DNA of 64,000 nt, taken from positions 2,807,501 to 2,871,500 of the forward strand of contig JAIVEN010000016.1 of assembly GCA_026686845.1 (NCBI GenBank), in the 5' to 3' direction. Under the pieces are notes generated by a model that saw only the letters and a list, made by a program, of their open reading frames with translations, did not search any database and was not told the origin of the DNA. Shown here piece after piece: positions 11,048 through 23,289 of the stretch. A program made the position numbers and the translations under genes. The stretch is from Adenanthera pavonina (taxonomy: Eukaryota > Streptophyta > Magnoliopsida > Fabales > Fabaceae). Numbering within the stretch: position 1 is the stretch's first letter; the number at the start of each line of letters is the position of its first letter.

Positions 11048-11762
11048 TGTGAGAAAATTTTCAAAATAAAAAGGTGTCTCTTAAAGGATTCATGAATTAA
11101 TGATGACTCTTGAGATGATTCATGGAGAATCATAAGATTCATGAAATATGAAAAGAAGTGACTTTTACCAGATTCATGAATAATTACAATGTATATACAT
11201 TAATCATATGAAAGGATGTGACTTTTGTTTAAATTCATGAATCATTACAAGGAATCATTACAATATATATACATTAATCATATAAAATGATGTGACTTTT
11301 GTCTAAATTCATGAATCATTACAATGTACATACATTGGTTAATGTATGTGTCCTTTTATTGAAAAAGTTATGTTGCTTCAAGAGGTGCCTTCTCATTCTC
11401 TATAAATAGTCTACAATCTTTCATCATTTTAGTATTCCAATTTACTTTATCCACACTTGTTTCAATATACACAAACTCACTTGCTTTTATCTTTAGTGTA
11501 CAAAGGATAATAAGCAAATTACCACTTTGTAAAAACAATTATTGTCTAAACTTGAGTTTTGGAAGTACAGCACTTACTCAAGGGTCTTCATTGTATCCTG
11601 CAGGAAATTCGTCACTAAACTAAGTTGTACCTAAGATTTGGAAATTGGGGGGAGGGGGAATTAAGCCTAAAGGAAAGTGTTACCCGCGCCTTGAATACTT
11701 GTGCATAACCTTTTCTCCAATCTCTTTTTCTTCTACACTTTAACGTTCCATTATTTGTAACA
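11048..11762 (+). repeat. 3' LTR of copia element 1
   Basis: 715 bp, starting TGTGAGAAAATTTT and ending TTTGTAACA, followed by the target duplication AAGAA (11763-11767). It is closely similar to the 5' LTR, with scattered substitutions and two short insertions that account for its extra 39 bp. The divergence shows the insertion is not recent, but I have not computed it. Confidence 0.92.
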
Positions 11763-11767
11763 AAGAA

Positions 11768-13218
11768 GGCAGGCAAAATTGAGACGTTAAATAGAGAACC
11801 ATAAATTCGAGGTAGCATAACAGAATCTCTCCGACTGTCCAACGCGCCCTTCCTCTCTCAGTTAGCCTGTGAATGTTTTTTGAACGTTTCCGCCCGTTTC
11901 AGCATCAGACTGAGAGTGGGATCCAACGGCTGAACTAGTGAATTCCCCAAACTAACTACCGCCTTCTGAAAAATTAGTAGGACCTTCAAACTTCAATATA
12001 ATATGCCCTGAATTGAAAAAGAAAAAAAGAAAAGAAAAGAAAGAAATGCTTTTCAGAGATCAGATTTTTTTTTATAACACGAGATCAGAATTTTAATTAA
12101 TTAACTCTTTAATATTGAAAAATATGATGAAAAAAAGTATATTGTTAATTATTTGGTTCCTGAATATTGAAATATTTGTTTTATATTTTTTACTTGACAT
12201 TTATCAGTCCTTATCATTACATATTTTAGAAATTGTAATGAATAACATTTAAATTTTCAGAAATTAAATCATGTAGTATTTCTTAATATGCAAGCATTAA
12301 TTATATTGATGATACATGATGTACATATCCATCCATCGTGATTTCATTCAATTGTGTATTCATGTAATTTTGAACACTGTTTTATAGTCGATTATGTAGT
12401 GCCCATTTGAATTATATTTTCATAAAAGATATGTGAGAATAACTACAGTTTACAAAAATAAAATCTGAATAAAAGTAGAGAAATTTATCACAAATTAATT
12501 TAGATGAAAAAAATAATAATAATTAAAAATCATAGTTTAATTTACAAAAATATAAACAAAACAGGCTCATACCTAAACGTGTTGACATTATTACATTTTA
12601 ATCATTTGATTCGTCTCTTTATATTCATATTATTTTCTGCTAGTTTGCATTACATCCCACGTAACCTCGATTACACAAAATTGGTATGAAACATTCTTAT
12701 TGGGATATTTAGAAAACCTCCATACTTCAACTTAGGGGCTGCTTCGTTAAAAGGAAGTCGGGAAGGTAAATTTCTCAGGAGATAAATCAATTGTTCCTAC
12801 TTGGTTCACTAATGTTCCGAAAGATTCTTTCCACTTTTCTTATTTGAGAAAATCATTAATTTCCTATAAAACCTGAATAATATATATTAAATGTCACGTA
12901 AAAATGTTTCTCTTTTTTTGGAACTCCGTTTATGTCTACCAAGTTTAGCCTAAAAGACTATATTAATGCTGAAAAGCAACGGAGGGAATACAAAGGTCAA
13001 AACAACGACCGTAAATTGCAATTTACTTTGAATTTATCACTGCCCGCATAGTAATGTCAGCTATATAATAGTACTCTAATCATGCAATGGAAAACACAGA
13101 CTCTAATTAAACATGCCTTGAATAGGTCTCCTTATAAACTGAATAAAAACTTGCTTGAAGTTACATCCCAAATTCGTACAGAACAATACAAACGGGAGCC
13201 GAGACCGTCCTAGCTAGT
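11768..13218. other. Spacer; start may be the old 5' end of the RING-CH gene
   Basis: The first 150 bases are less AT-rich than their surroundings and lie directly upstream of the RING-CH pseudogene once the copia insertion is removed, so they may be its former leader or promoter. The rest (about 12000-13200) is AT-rich and shows no gene or clear element. Confidence 0.4.
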
Positions 13219-16077
13219 TTACTTCTTCCTTTTCTTTGGGGGCTGCAATGCTTCCTCCTCATCTTCATCGTCCTCCTCGTCATGCTCCTCTTCCTCAACT
13301 ATATCCTCTTCATCTTCTTCACCACCCTCATCCTCTTCATCATCATCTTCATCATCATCGTCATCATCATCATCTTGTTCATCACCATCCTCTTCATCTT
13401 CTTCATCCTCTCCATTCTCTTCTGCCCCACCACCTGCACCACTTCCAGGAACCTTCTTTGGGTTGTTCTTATTGTTAGAATTATTGCCGTATCCAGCTGC
13501 ATCTTCAGATGATAAGTCCTCTTCACCCTCTCCAAATCCACCATCACCATCATCATCCTCGCCTTCATCATCATTGCCATCTTCTTCCTCGGCATCAATT
13601 TGCTTCTCTTGGCCTTGGGTGTTACCCTCTCCATTCATTGACGGGATGTCAGTGATTGGCAGCTTGAGGAGATCCTGCACCCATTTTGTCAATATAAGAT
13701 GTCAAATTTATGTCAGGTGGTTTCCAGAGATAAATTTATGTTAGACGAGTAGAAGTTGGATGGAGAAAGAGTAACTGGGGATACTTCGATTAATTTCATA
13801 CTTCTCCAACCCAAAATATAAGTTTTTTTTATTAATTGTACAAAAACTAAGAAAGATAGTTTAACCCATTAAATCTGTCAAAAAATACATTATTTTTTAA
13901 TAGTACCCCTATTTAATACATTACATTTAAAGTTTATTATCTCTTTTACATTTAATTACAGATAAGGACAAAATAGAAAACAAACATTTAATGCTCTAAA
14001 AATTACCAAATGGAGCCTATATTTTGGACCAAAATAAACTTTTGAAAAGGATTTATATTTTAGATTAGAGGGAGTATGTTATTTTCTAAGAAGTATGACA
14101 ACATGAGAACAAATTAATTCATGCACGCACGAGAAAGTATGATACTGAAATACCATGACTCTTAATGTTCGGGATGTACAGCAGATTCTATTTTTCCCAC
14201 TCAAATTCTTCTAATTTAAATTACACAAATCTTCCTAACTTAAGTTCAACATGACATAAATATTTCCCTTATATTATTATAAAACCATAGCCCAAAAAAG
14301 GGATGAGGAGGGGAAAAAAAACAGCATATGAAATTGTGTCAGATTTTATGAGAACTCAATAATTTAGTCTATGTAACGTTTTCATCTAGCAAATCTCCCA
14401 TAGATCCATAGTGAGGTTTATAAAGATGAAATAGTTCCCTACGGGACATTCAATAAAATTGGAACAACATAAAGAATATTAGCATGGCCCTGCACAAAAA
14501 TGACAGACATAAATAAAAGAAGATGAAATAGAAACCATAAGCCCTTCAAGTTGAAGAACTATATTGTATGAAGAATAACTCATTGCATTTTTGTATGTAA
14601 AATAATCCCAGACCATTAGTTTGATTTTTTGTAATAAGCACTTGCAACCCTTATTGTAATAAGCGAATTGATTTGATATGCTGCGCATTGCTTGGCTTTA
14701 TATCTTTTTTTTTTTCCGGATAGGAAACTGCACTGATTCAGTAGGAATTTCTTTAGTCAAGCAAAAGAAAATTACAGAAAATCCCAGTCCTATATTTATC
14801 CCAGAAAATTGTAACTACCAACCAATAAAAATAATTCAAGGGTCCAAACTAGTTGAGAATAACTTTTCTTTTGGATGTAACTTGTGCACGAAATATTTTT
14901 TATTTAAATTTATGATTATATGTCCACGATACTCTGCACAAGTGGCCGGACTCGACAGGAGACTGGACTCCACTTGGTATTACAATATCCTATGTCGGAG
15001 GGTATGGGATTCGCCCCTCATCCACCCACACAAAAATGACAACGGTATGAATACCTGCTTTACGCTCATCAGCCTCTCCCAGGGAATAATCAAATTCCTC
15101 TCACCATCCTTTTCTTTGACTTCTGACTTTTCCCCTCAGCCCATCAGACACGACAAAAAGATATATTCTATTTTTCTATCCTCAACTGGCCCCACAAACA
15201 TGGCATTAAAATCGGAACTTAAATTAGTTCCAAAACCACAGTATTTATCCTCAAGGACCTCAACCCAATTTACGGTCACTACCAGTTTTCTACGCCCAAG
15301 GTGCGCAACTTAGCAAACACTAAACTCCAAGCCACCGGCGTACGTCGCACCCAAAGATGGTAATGGACAACCCTTTTGGTAGCCCTTGAACCACGCTTGG
15401 GTGGTGCAAGGAAGCAGCAGATTCTGATATTCTAGGTAGGTAGATCTGGACTCCCAGCCCGAGGATGCAAGGAATTATTATTATTATTAATTTAAATTAT
15501 AAAAATTATGGAACAATCCTTCAATTTTGACGCGATAAAACTATACTGTCATCATCCTGACTATTTTTAAATATAAAAATAGAGATTTAAAAATTTTTTT
15601 AAAAAAATTGCTAAAATCTACACCGATGGTCTAGAATCTCTAGATTTACTGTTCCTTGTGCGTGGAGGATCCCATCCCCAAAAACGGGACATGAACTGAT
15701 TGGTTACGCGGGCGTAAATTAGCAATAGACAAAAATATCATGGCCCATTCCAAGACATCTGCTCGGAATAGGATACCTCTAAAATAAACGGGAAATTCAA
15801 TTCGAGAGAGAACCACGACAAACGCTCTTAAAAGCCAGTGAGATTTCTACTTACGTTCTTAAACGCTCATAACATGCTTTTAGACTTCCCCCTTTTTAAT
15901 TACTACTACTTTTTTCAGTGTGAACTTTGAATGAGAATTAAGAAATCAATTACTTACCAGGGCCAAAAGTTGGGTTTTGACAAGAGCTGAGACTAGCAAA
16001 GCCAACATAGCTTCCGCGGCGCATGTTAGCGCGCCGTAACTAAGCGTAACCGCCACCGAACCCTGAATAGTATCCAT
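13219..16077 (-). CDS. Highly acidic protein with a basic tail, two exons
   Basis: Exon 1 (16077-15958, 40 codons) starts MDTIQGSVAVTLSYGALTCA, ends ...KTQLLAL and is followed by a strong donor, GTAAGT. Exon 2 (13674-13219, 151 codons plus stop) follows a TGCAG acceptor and starts DLLKLPITDIPSMNGEG. Both borders fall between codons, so the joined frame is 191 aa. Exon 1 is hydrophobic (AEAMLALLVSALVKTQLLAL). Exon 2 has a Gly/Asn-rich patch near residue 115 between long Asp/Glu runs, then ends PPKKRKK, which looks like a nuclear localisation signal. Such acidic tails occur in histone chaperones and other nuclear proteins, but I cannot assign a family or function. The 2.3-kb intron (13675-15957) is inferred from phase and splice sites. 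The acidic exon is very probably coding; the join is less sure. Confidence 0.65.
13801..14074. mobile_element. Stowaway-like MITE in the intron
   Basis: The left end CTTCTCCAACCCAAAATATAA and the reverse complement of the right end, CTCCCTCTAATCTAAAATATAA, match as terminal inverted repeats. Both are flanked by TA (13799-13800 and 14075-14076), the target of Tc1/mariner-type Stowaway elements. About 274 bp, AT-rich, non-coding. Confidence 0.68.
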
Positions 16078-16097
16078 TCTCTGCTACCAACAGTTAC

Positions 16098-17020
16098 CTG
16101 CCAAATCTAGAAAATATTATCGTGTAATTAAATTAAATTAAATATGACACAAAATTAGCTGAAGACCGTCAAATCCGTCCTGAAACCAAGGAGAGCCACT
16201 GATCTGGATTATTTTCCTAATATTATTTTATTTTTTATAATTAAAAACACAGGACAATAAAACTTTTGTTTGTAAAAATCAAAACTCATTTTAAATATCA
16301 CTTACAAGACTGACGATCGAAAATTAAATTTCCAAAAAAAAAAAAAGAACAAGAAAAGAATGTAAAAAGGGAAACTTCTTTTAAAGTGAACCGGAAACTG
16401 AAGGTGTCGCCAGAAGCACCAAAATTTAAACAAATTCTGTATGAGAACTGAAAACCGTTAAGCAGCATCACTTTGAACGCAGAAACCGAGAGATCAGGAA
16501 AGAAGTGAACCACAAATCTCAAACGACAATAAAGAAAGTGAAGAACGAGGCAAAAACTTAAATTAGAGAGAACCGCAGAAGAATAAGGCTGAAACGGCAT
16601 ACCAGGAAAGAAGATCTAAGGACCGATAAGCTGGATCTGGGGGTTTCGAGCCCTAAAACCTCGCAAAACAAGCAGCATAAGCCCCGTTCATTTTGGACCG
16701 TCCGATCTGATCGTAGAAGCACACCAAAATATAGAAATGTCAGATGTCACTGAGCGCAGAGAGAGAGAAAGAGAGAGCAGGAGAGAGATACTGGAGAGCG
16801 GACGTCCGTAATTTCTCAGCCAGGTATCGGGCAGGTCGGGCAGCGTGCTGGTAATACGAAAGGATCGCTTTTGGGAGCTGCCCGCAGAGCAGGTAAGGAC
16901 AAGTGTGGGTTATTACTTGGCTTAAAATCATTTCATTCCTATTTATTTCGGGGCTTAATTCGAGATTTGGAATAATTTTCATTAAGGACAAATTACCGGG
17001 TTTTAAACCCAAAGTCAATT
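16098..17020 (-). promoter_or_regulatory. Probable leader and promoter of the acidic-protein gene
   Basis: Upstream of the ATG at 16077 the minus strand has a possible acceptor (TTGGCAG, near 16098) and a possible donor (CTG before GTATGC, near 16605), consistent with an intron in the leader. Beyond it, 16750-16795 is a (GA)n-rich tract on the plus strand, giving a CT-rich minus strand as is common near plant transcription starts. The exact start is not visible. Small frames here (16298-16600, 16740-17018) show no protein features. Confidence 0.35.
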
Positions 17021-20000
17021 TTAAAATCTTAAATTAAAACTCAACGTCATTTTATTTCGATTCCGCTTTTTTAGAAAAGGTCTCACGTGTTAGATATAGT
17101 TTTCTAACCATGGTTTTTCTACCCTGGTTGTCTAACTTCAGCCAGGATCGACTATTTAATTTACCAGAATAGGAGAGAAGCTTTGTTTTCTAGCGTAAAA
17201 TTAATAAAGAACCTTGATAATGGAAACTGAAGATGGTAGAAAATAAAATAAACAAAGAAGAAATAATGTCCACGGAATTTGATGACTAGTATATTTTTTT
17301 ATACTGTTTGTGGCACTTTTATATAAATTAGGAAGTCATTTTTGTTTTATACAAATTAAATAATGTCCAAAGAATTTGGGTTACAGCATTTTTCTTTTAA
17401 AAAATACTATTCACTCATGGTGTAACACAGCGTTTGAATGCTGCAACATTCCTGCATAGCCAAAAACGCACAACATAACTTATTGAAAGTTTGGAAGGGG
17501 TTTTCACAGGTGTTTCTTCATTTTTCAGTATTATGCACCTAAGAGGTAGCTTGGAGACTCAAATGGAAGGAAATTGAGGCATTGGGATGCAAATGATCAG
17601 AGGCATGGAAGAAATTGCGACTTTGATTATTAGTTTCACTTTTCCTTTCTCTTCTTTTTTACATATTTTTGTGGCTGGTTTGCTGTATATTTTGTTTATA
17701 AGGGACATTCATTATGTGTAACTAAACCTTTATAAATTAATTATGGATTAGTTGATGATGCTTTTAATTGCATTATTATTATGCTTGTTGATTCAGTTGT
17801 GCATTTAATTATCTTAAAATATAAAAAATCTTATTGAGACTCATCTTTCTGTTCTTAATGTAAATCACTTCAATTACCTCATATAAACCAAGAAATATTA
17901 GTTGCATTAATAAAATTATTTAATATTTATTTTAATTTCCATCCTTATTTCTAATTAATATTATATATTGAAACTTTTTAAAGTAATTAATGCTCCCTTA
18001 AACAGTTTTCAAGAAAGGTATTTTTGAAATAAAATAATTAATACTTCACAAATTTTTGCAAAATGACTTTTACTTGAAGCCATAGATTTTTTTTAAAAAA
18101 TAACTTATATAAAGGACCGGAGAAAATAATTTTAATGTTTTAAAGGAGATTAGAAATAAGAAATTTAGACTAGAGTTTCAATAGAATCATATATGATTCA
18201 GTATTCTAACCTATCAATTTTAGATATTCACGTTAGGTTTATGCTTAATCTAATTAAATAATCACCTCAAGATTTAAGGGGTTAATTTAATTGGAATGGT
18301 TTTAAAAAACACTAATGAGTAATTAAGGGATCTTGACTAGCAAATATAGCTTTAACTGGAATTAATGGGAGAAGTTTAACATTAAAAAATAATCAAAGTT
18401 ATGATAATCAACTAATAAAAAATGTGATATTAATGTTTTAATTGGTACCAAATCTCGTAGGAAAAACATTACTCTCACATACTCTTTATTGACCCGTGCA
18501 GAAGCGATTAAACATCTCATCTATAGAAATTTGTCCTCGTTGCAATTACAAGCTCGCTGTGTAGTTCACAATTTTACCATCCACGTGAAGCTTTCTTTCG
18601 TACAAGGAATATATTTTTTTTTCCAAATAATTATGCTGTAATCATGTATAAAAAAAAGTCATTTAAAATTAGTCAAATTCACTGCTTAATGATTATATTT
18701 TTAGTCAAGCTCACTCAAGCAGTCAATTATATATATATTTTGAACAAGAATTCTGGAATTTGAATTATCGGATAGTGATAATTCAGTAATCTCAGTTCTT
18801 TTAGGATAAAATTCCAGTGACTTCGAGTTAATACATGATTAGTTGTCGAAGTAATTTGCGCAAGAAATCAGAAAGAAAAAGTTACACAAAATTTTTAAGT
18901 AGAAATGAGAAAGAAAGAGACAAATCTGTCACTCTCTCTACGTACGCGCTTGTGTGTGGATTGGACAGAAGACATGCATTTACGAATTACGAGCGATGCT
19001 ATGATAGGGTTGCATCAGTTGGACGTGGGCCAAGGTTGGTCATCCTATTGGGCTCCTGAGCGGTCCGTTTATAGTGTCGGATAGAAGCCCAACAATTAAT
19101 GTCTCAAAAAAAAAAAAGGAGGAACCTTCATTAGTTTGTTTCCATCAGTTAATTTAAATTGGCAGAGTATCTGGGTAGCTAGTATTATCTTTTCTGTAGT
19201 TGGGTGATTCTGTTGAAGGGACACATGAGTCGAGTATCTTTCGTGGTGGCACAGCTGGCATCTATAAAGATTCTTTATTTCCTATGTCATTGATATCATG
19301 CCATGATAATTGGATGTAATCTTATTATCTTCATTCTTCATTACAGGATAATGCATGCATAATGGGTGACCCAATTTCTAAACAGTCTTCCCATTTGTGA
19401 AATGTGAACTATCTTTTGAAGTTGCGTGGTACTCATCTCGAGCTATTCTTATTAAATTATTTATATTAAACTTTATCATATATTTACTCAATAATTAATC
19501 AACGATAAAATAGTATCGATATATTCAAATAAAATCGACATGTAATATTGTAACTGGGCCTTTTTATGCCAATGCTTTTGCCAATATCATGTTCGACTTT
19601 CAGTAGCCAGGGTATTATTAATACTTATAAGCGTTTTTTATGGTCTTTTTTTTCACTCCAATGATAATGATAATATCATAATAAAAGAATCCGTTTCATG
19701 TTCACTTTTTTTTTTTGTGGGGGGGGGGGTGTGGAGATGATAAGGTTTATGTTTGTTTTATTCGATTAGAAAATTATTATGGCGTGGCAATTTTTTGTCT
19801 TGGCTACTAGGCATCCCACTAATCTGGATATAAAAATTTTTAGTGGGAATAGGATTAAGAACCTCACTGATCAATCATATGTTAAGCGTGAATAGAACTA
19901 ACCACTTACTTGTCAGATTATTGATAATATATAATTGTCTTTTCTTACGAAGAATCATAAAAGGGAAAAAAAAAAAAAGCCTTTTGTATTTTTTCCAATG

Positions 20001-20870
20001 AAGTTGAATAATCAAACCAAATCTTTTTAAACTTAAATTAGATAGTTAATTGTGCCAATAAATCCATACAAAAATATAGTTACCAACAAACCTTAAATTT
20101 AGTTATGGGACACGTAATTATATTTTTCAATGACAATATTGTAACTTTCCGTATTTTTTCGTGACTGTAACTATATGTATAAAATTAAAATCCACAAATT
20201 TAAAATTCGAAATCACAAATTGATGATTAAGTAAAAATAAAGTAAGTATAAAAATTACAAGAAAAGAAAAAGGGGAAGTTTGTGTAGGGTAATATTGGTG
20301 TCTGGAAAACAGGGATGCTTGACGTGACTGATAATATGAAGATTTCCTGACGCAAAGAGAAAGACATCATCGAAGCAGCCATGAATTTCAGTTTGATCTC
20401 GTTTTTTTAGTACCTCTAAAACATTAAGTGATTGCAATGCGCTATGGGTCAACGTGGTTGGCGATCTCTCTTGCTATTCCCTTCGTTTTAATTTTGGCCC
20501 TTGCGTTGCAGAATCTACAAATATATACGACACAACCAAAGAAGCCATGGTAACCATTCTTAGTGACAACCTACACTAGATAGCACTCGAGGATAAAACC
20601 ACAAATAGAAAATAATAATAATAATAATGGAGTGTCATTGCGTGACGTTTCATTTCGTTTATTGTTTATTTAATCCAACGCGCATAAGAGAATATGATAA
20701 TGCAAAATCAGTAATGGGTCGTCCGAACGTGTGAATGATGCCCCATCACTATCATTTTTGTTGCTTTTTATTTACACCATTGACGCCAACGTCTACTACT
20801 TCTATGCAATTATTTCAACTTATCGTTTCTTATAAATAAAATATATATTATGAGATGAGATGCCACGCTA
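17021..20870. other. AT-rich spacer, no gene seen
   Basis: No convincing coding region. There are homopolymer runs (for example G tracts near 19720) and an (AAT)n run near 20615-20632. The short frames at 18835-19059 and 20255-20452 have no recognisable features. Confidence 0.5.
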
Positions 20871-21004
20871 CAACCTACATATGCTTCAAGATTAGTTTTT
20901 TTTTGTTGGACTTGCGTTATAGGTGACGCAATCGAACCTCAACAATCTCAACTCGAAGAGGTCGTCACTCCTAAGTTAAAGAACATTTATCCTCTCTTCT
21001 ATAC

Positions 21005-21232
21005 GTGTATGAGGCATATATTGCCTGGAAAAGAAAGAACAACATCACTCGAGTCACCTTGCTTAGTGTAATGACTAATAATATCATGTGTGAATTCGAG
21101 CGTCATCCTACTGCTAAGTCCATGTGGATTGCTCTTAAGGACAAATTTGGGGGCACTTTTGCCACCAAACTCAAGAGACTTACTATTAAGTTTAACACAT
21201 ATAAACTAAGGCTTAACATCTCAATTAGGTAA
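21005..21232 (+). pseudogene. Copia gag remnant
   Basis: An open piece of gag with ITRVTLLSVMTNNIMCEF and SMWIALKDKFGG, typical of plant copia gag. It ends at a stop (TAG, within ISIR-stop) in place of the normal continuation, which resumes in the same region with further breaks. Confidence 0.75.
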
Positions 21233-21839
21233 CATTTGCGGGAAATGTCAAATATGATACGTGAGTTGAAGGAAGCAGGGCAAAAATTATCACATGAACA
21301 ACAGGTACAAGTTGTGATTACGTATCTTTCGGCCAGCTAGGAGCACATAAAGGTAAACTTAACTCATAATGAGAACAATATAACCTTTGATGATGTTGCA
21401 TATCATCTTGAGCTCGAGGATGAAAGATTAGATGCTTCCAAATCCTCTGATAATGCATATTTGACATAAATCACCAAACCTTCATCAAAGCTCAAGCCTA
21501 AGCGAGGCAAAGGATTTCAAAAGAAGAAGAAGAAGGGGGGCCCAAATTCCCAAAAAGGAAAGAAAAATTTCAAGAAAAAAAGGCAAGAAACTTGTGAAGA
21601 AACCTAACCTAGAGAAAGTCAAATGTTATGCTTGCCAGAAAAAAAAAAAAAAGACATTATGCCTAAGACTACCCTAAGCAGAAAGAGGTATTATTGGATA
21701 CTAAAACTTCACATTATTCTTATGTTTCCAGTACCATTTCATTAACAAAAATACATCCTTAGTGAATTGTAAACTTAGGGGCTACAAACCGCGTAACTCG
21801 AGATCATGACAATTTAACAGATTATCATCGGTTACCAAC

Positions 21840-22700
21840 AAAAAGCAGGTGGCTTTGTGTTGTAAATAATGCTACAGTCGAGATCAAAGGATTTGGAAAT
21901 TGCAAAATAGTTTTGTGTGGAGGTCGAATCTTAACAATTTATGATGTGCTCTATGTACTTGACATCCAATGTAATCTTGTCTCAGTTATCTCTCTAGATA
22001 AATATGGTTTTAGTTTACATTTTTATGATAGTATTCTCAATGTTAATAATGGAATCGCATATTATGGTTCTAGTTTCATTTATGATGGTTTCTTTGTTTT
22101 GGATACTTCTGATGGTTTTAATTCTAGTGATTGCTTTATTGTTTCAAATATTTCAAATTCCAAATGTGATGTATGGAATGCTAGATTATGTCATATTAGC
22201 CAAGAAAGAATAATTAAGTTAGCCAAAGAAGGAATGCTAGGTGATATCTCTAAAATGGAAATGTCTCTATGCGAATATTGCCTAGCTAGTAAAATAACCA
22301 GAAAGCCATTTGGAAAGGCAACTAGAGCCAAATATCCATTGCAATTAATCAATTCCAATGTATGTGGACAGATAAGTATACAAGCAAGACACAGAGCATG
22401 GCATTTCATAACTTTTATTGATGATTATTTATGATATTGGTACATTTATCTGATTTCATATAAGTCTGAAGCATTAGAATACTTTAGACAATACATGAAC
22501 ATGGTTGAAAATCAAATGAACAAAACAATAAAAATTTTACGAACTAACTGAGGTTGTGAATATTTGTTTAATCAGTTTAGACAGCTTTGTGAAGAAAAGG
22601 GCATAATGAGACAATGGACTGTTCTTGTAATCCCACAACAAAATGGGGTAGTAGAAAAGAGAAATAGAACTCTCCTTGACATAGTTAGGTCCATAATAAC
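21840..22700 (+). pseudogene. Copia protease end and integrase remnant
   Basis: Contains DVLYVLDIQCNLVSV, the pre-integrase histidine/cysteine region (ARLCHIS ... MSLCEYCLASK), the integrase start ITFIDDYL followed by a stop codon, and then CEYLFNQF and QQNGVVEKRNRTLL. These are the normal copia integrase landmarks. At least two stops break the frame. Confidence 0.82.
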
Positions 22701-23289
22701 ATAAGCAAACTTACCAATTTTGTATTAGGGAGATGCTTTGCTAACAACCGCTTTTATACTCAAAAGAGTAGCTTCAAAATCAGTTACTTCTGCACCTTAT
22801 GAATTGTGGATAGGTCGTAAACTGAATTTAAGCATCCTAAGACCCTGGGGGTAAATGGCCCATATTCTTGACTCTTCCTGTAAATATGGGAAATTAAGAC
22901 CCCGTGGGAAAAATTGTATCCCTATCTGATACTCAGAACATTTAAAAGGCTACGTCTTCATATGTGAAAATGTAAATAGATCAGTGATTGAGATTGAATC
23001 TAGAGATGCCACATTCATGGAAGATGACTTTCCTAGTATGGGCGATATTGATCGTTCAAAATCTCTTTATGAGATTAATGATCAAATAAATGAGGAACAA
23101 GTGAATGTACCTCAACCAGCTAATCCGATTAGGAATTAAGCATTTCCACCTGTACAACAAGAGATTACCGTACAAGCAACCCCACTTTGGAGAAGTAATA
23201 GAGAGAGTATGCCCAAAAGACAATTTCAAATAGAAGGGGCTACACTCATAGTCACTCCATAGGATGACAAAGAGCCCAAATCAGTTTAA

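Larger units (their letters stand above)
7626..11762 (+). mobile_element. Ty1/copia LTR retrotransposon with most of pol deleted
   Basis: Two directly repeated LTRs (7626-8301 and 11048-11762) with TG...CA ends are flanked by the 5-bp duplication AAGAA, so both ends are certain. The interior starts with a gag frame (8335) and continues with a zinc knuckle and the start of the protease region (to 9563). Integrase survives only as scraps around 9770-9900, including a stretch like FVTFINDCSCMV. Reverse transcriptase is missing. The end of RNase H is recognisable at about 10080-10210 (SWVSYLKDHDSTSAWVYTLG) and 10289-10466 (RHIEIRHSYVKDL, NLADPLTKEL). A polypurine tract (AAAATGGTGGGGGAT) precedes the 3' LTR. 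The element cannot move by itself. It sits directly upstream of the 5'-most exon seen in the RING-CH pseudogene. Confidence 0.93.

Noticed and set aside
13236..13744. Plus-strand frames rich in His, Leu, Pro and Ser opposite the acidic exon
   Set aside because: They are the mirror of Asp/Glu codons on the minus strand, which explains their composition.
14678..15313. A 211-codon plus-strand open frame inside the intron of the acidic-protein gene
   Set aside because: It is long for chance but has no recognisable domain. Its composition looks like translated non-coding DNA, with an early Phe run from a T tract, and no promoter or homologue is evident.
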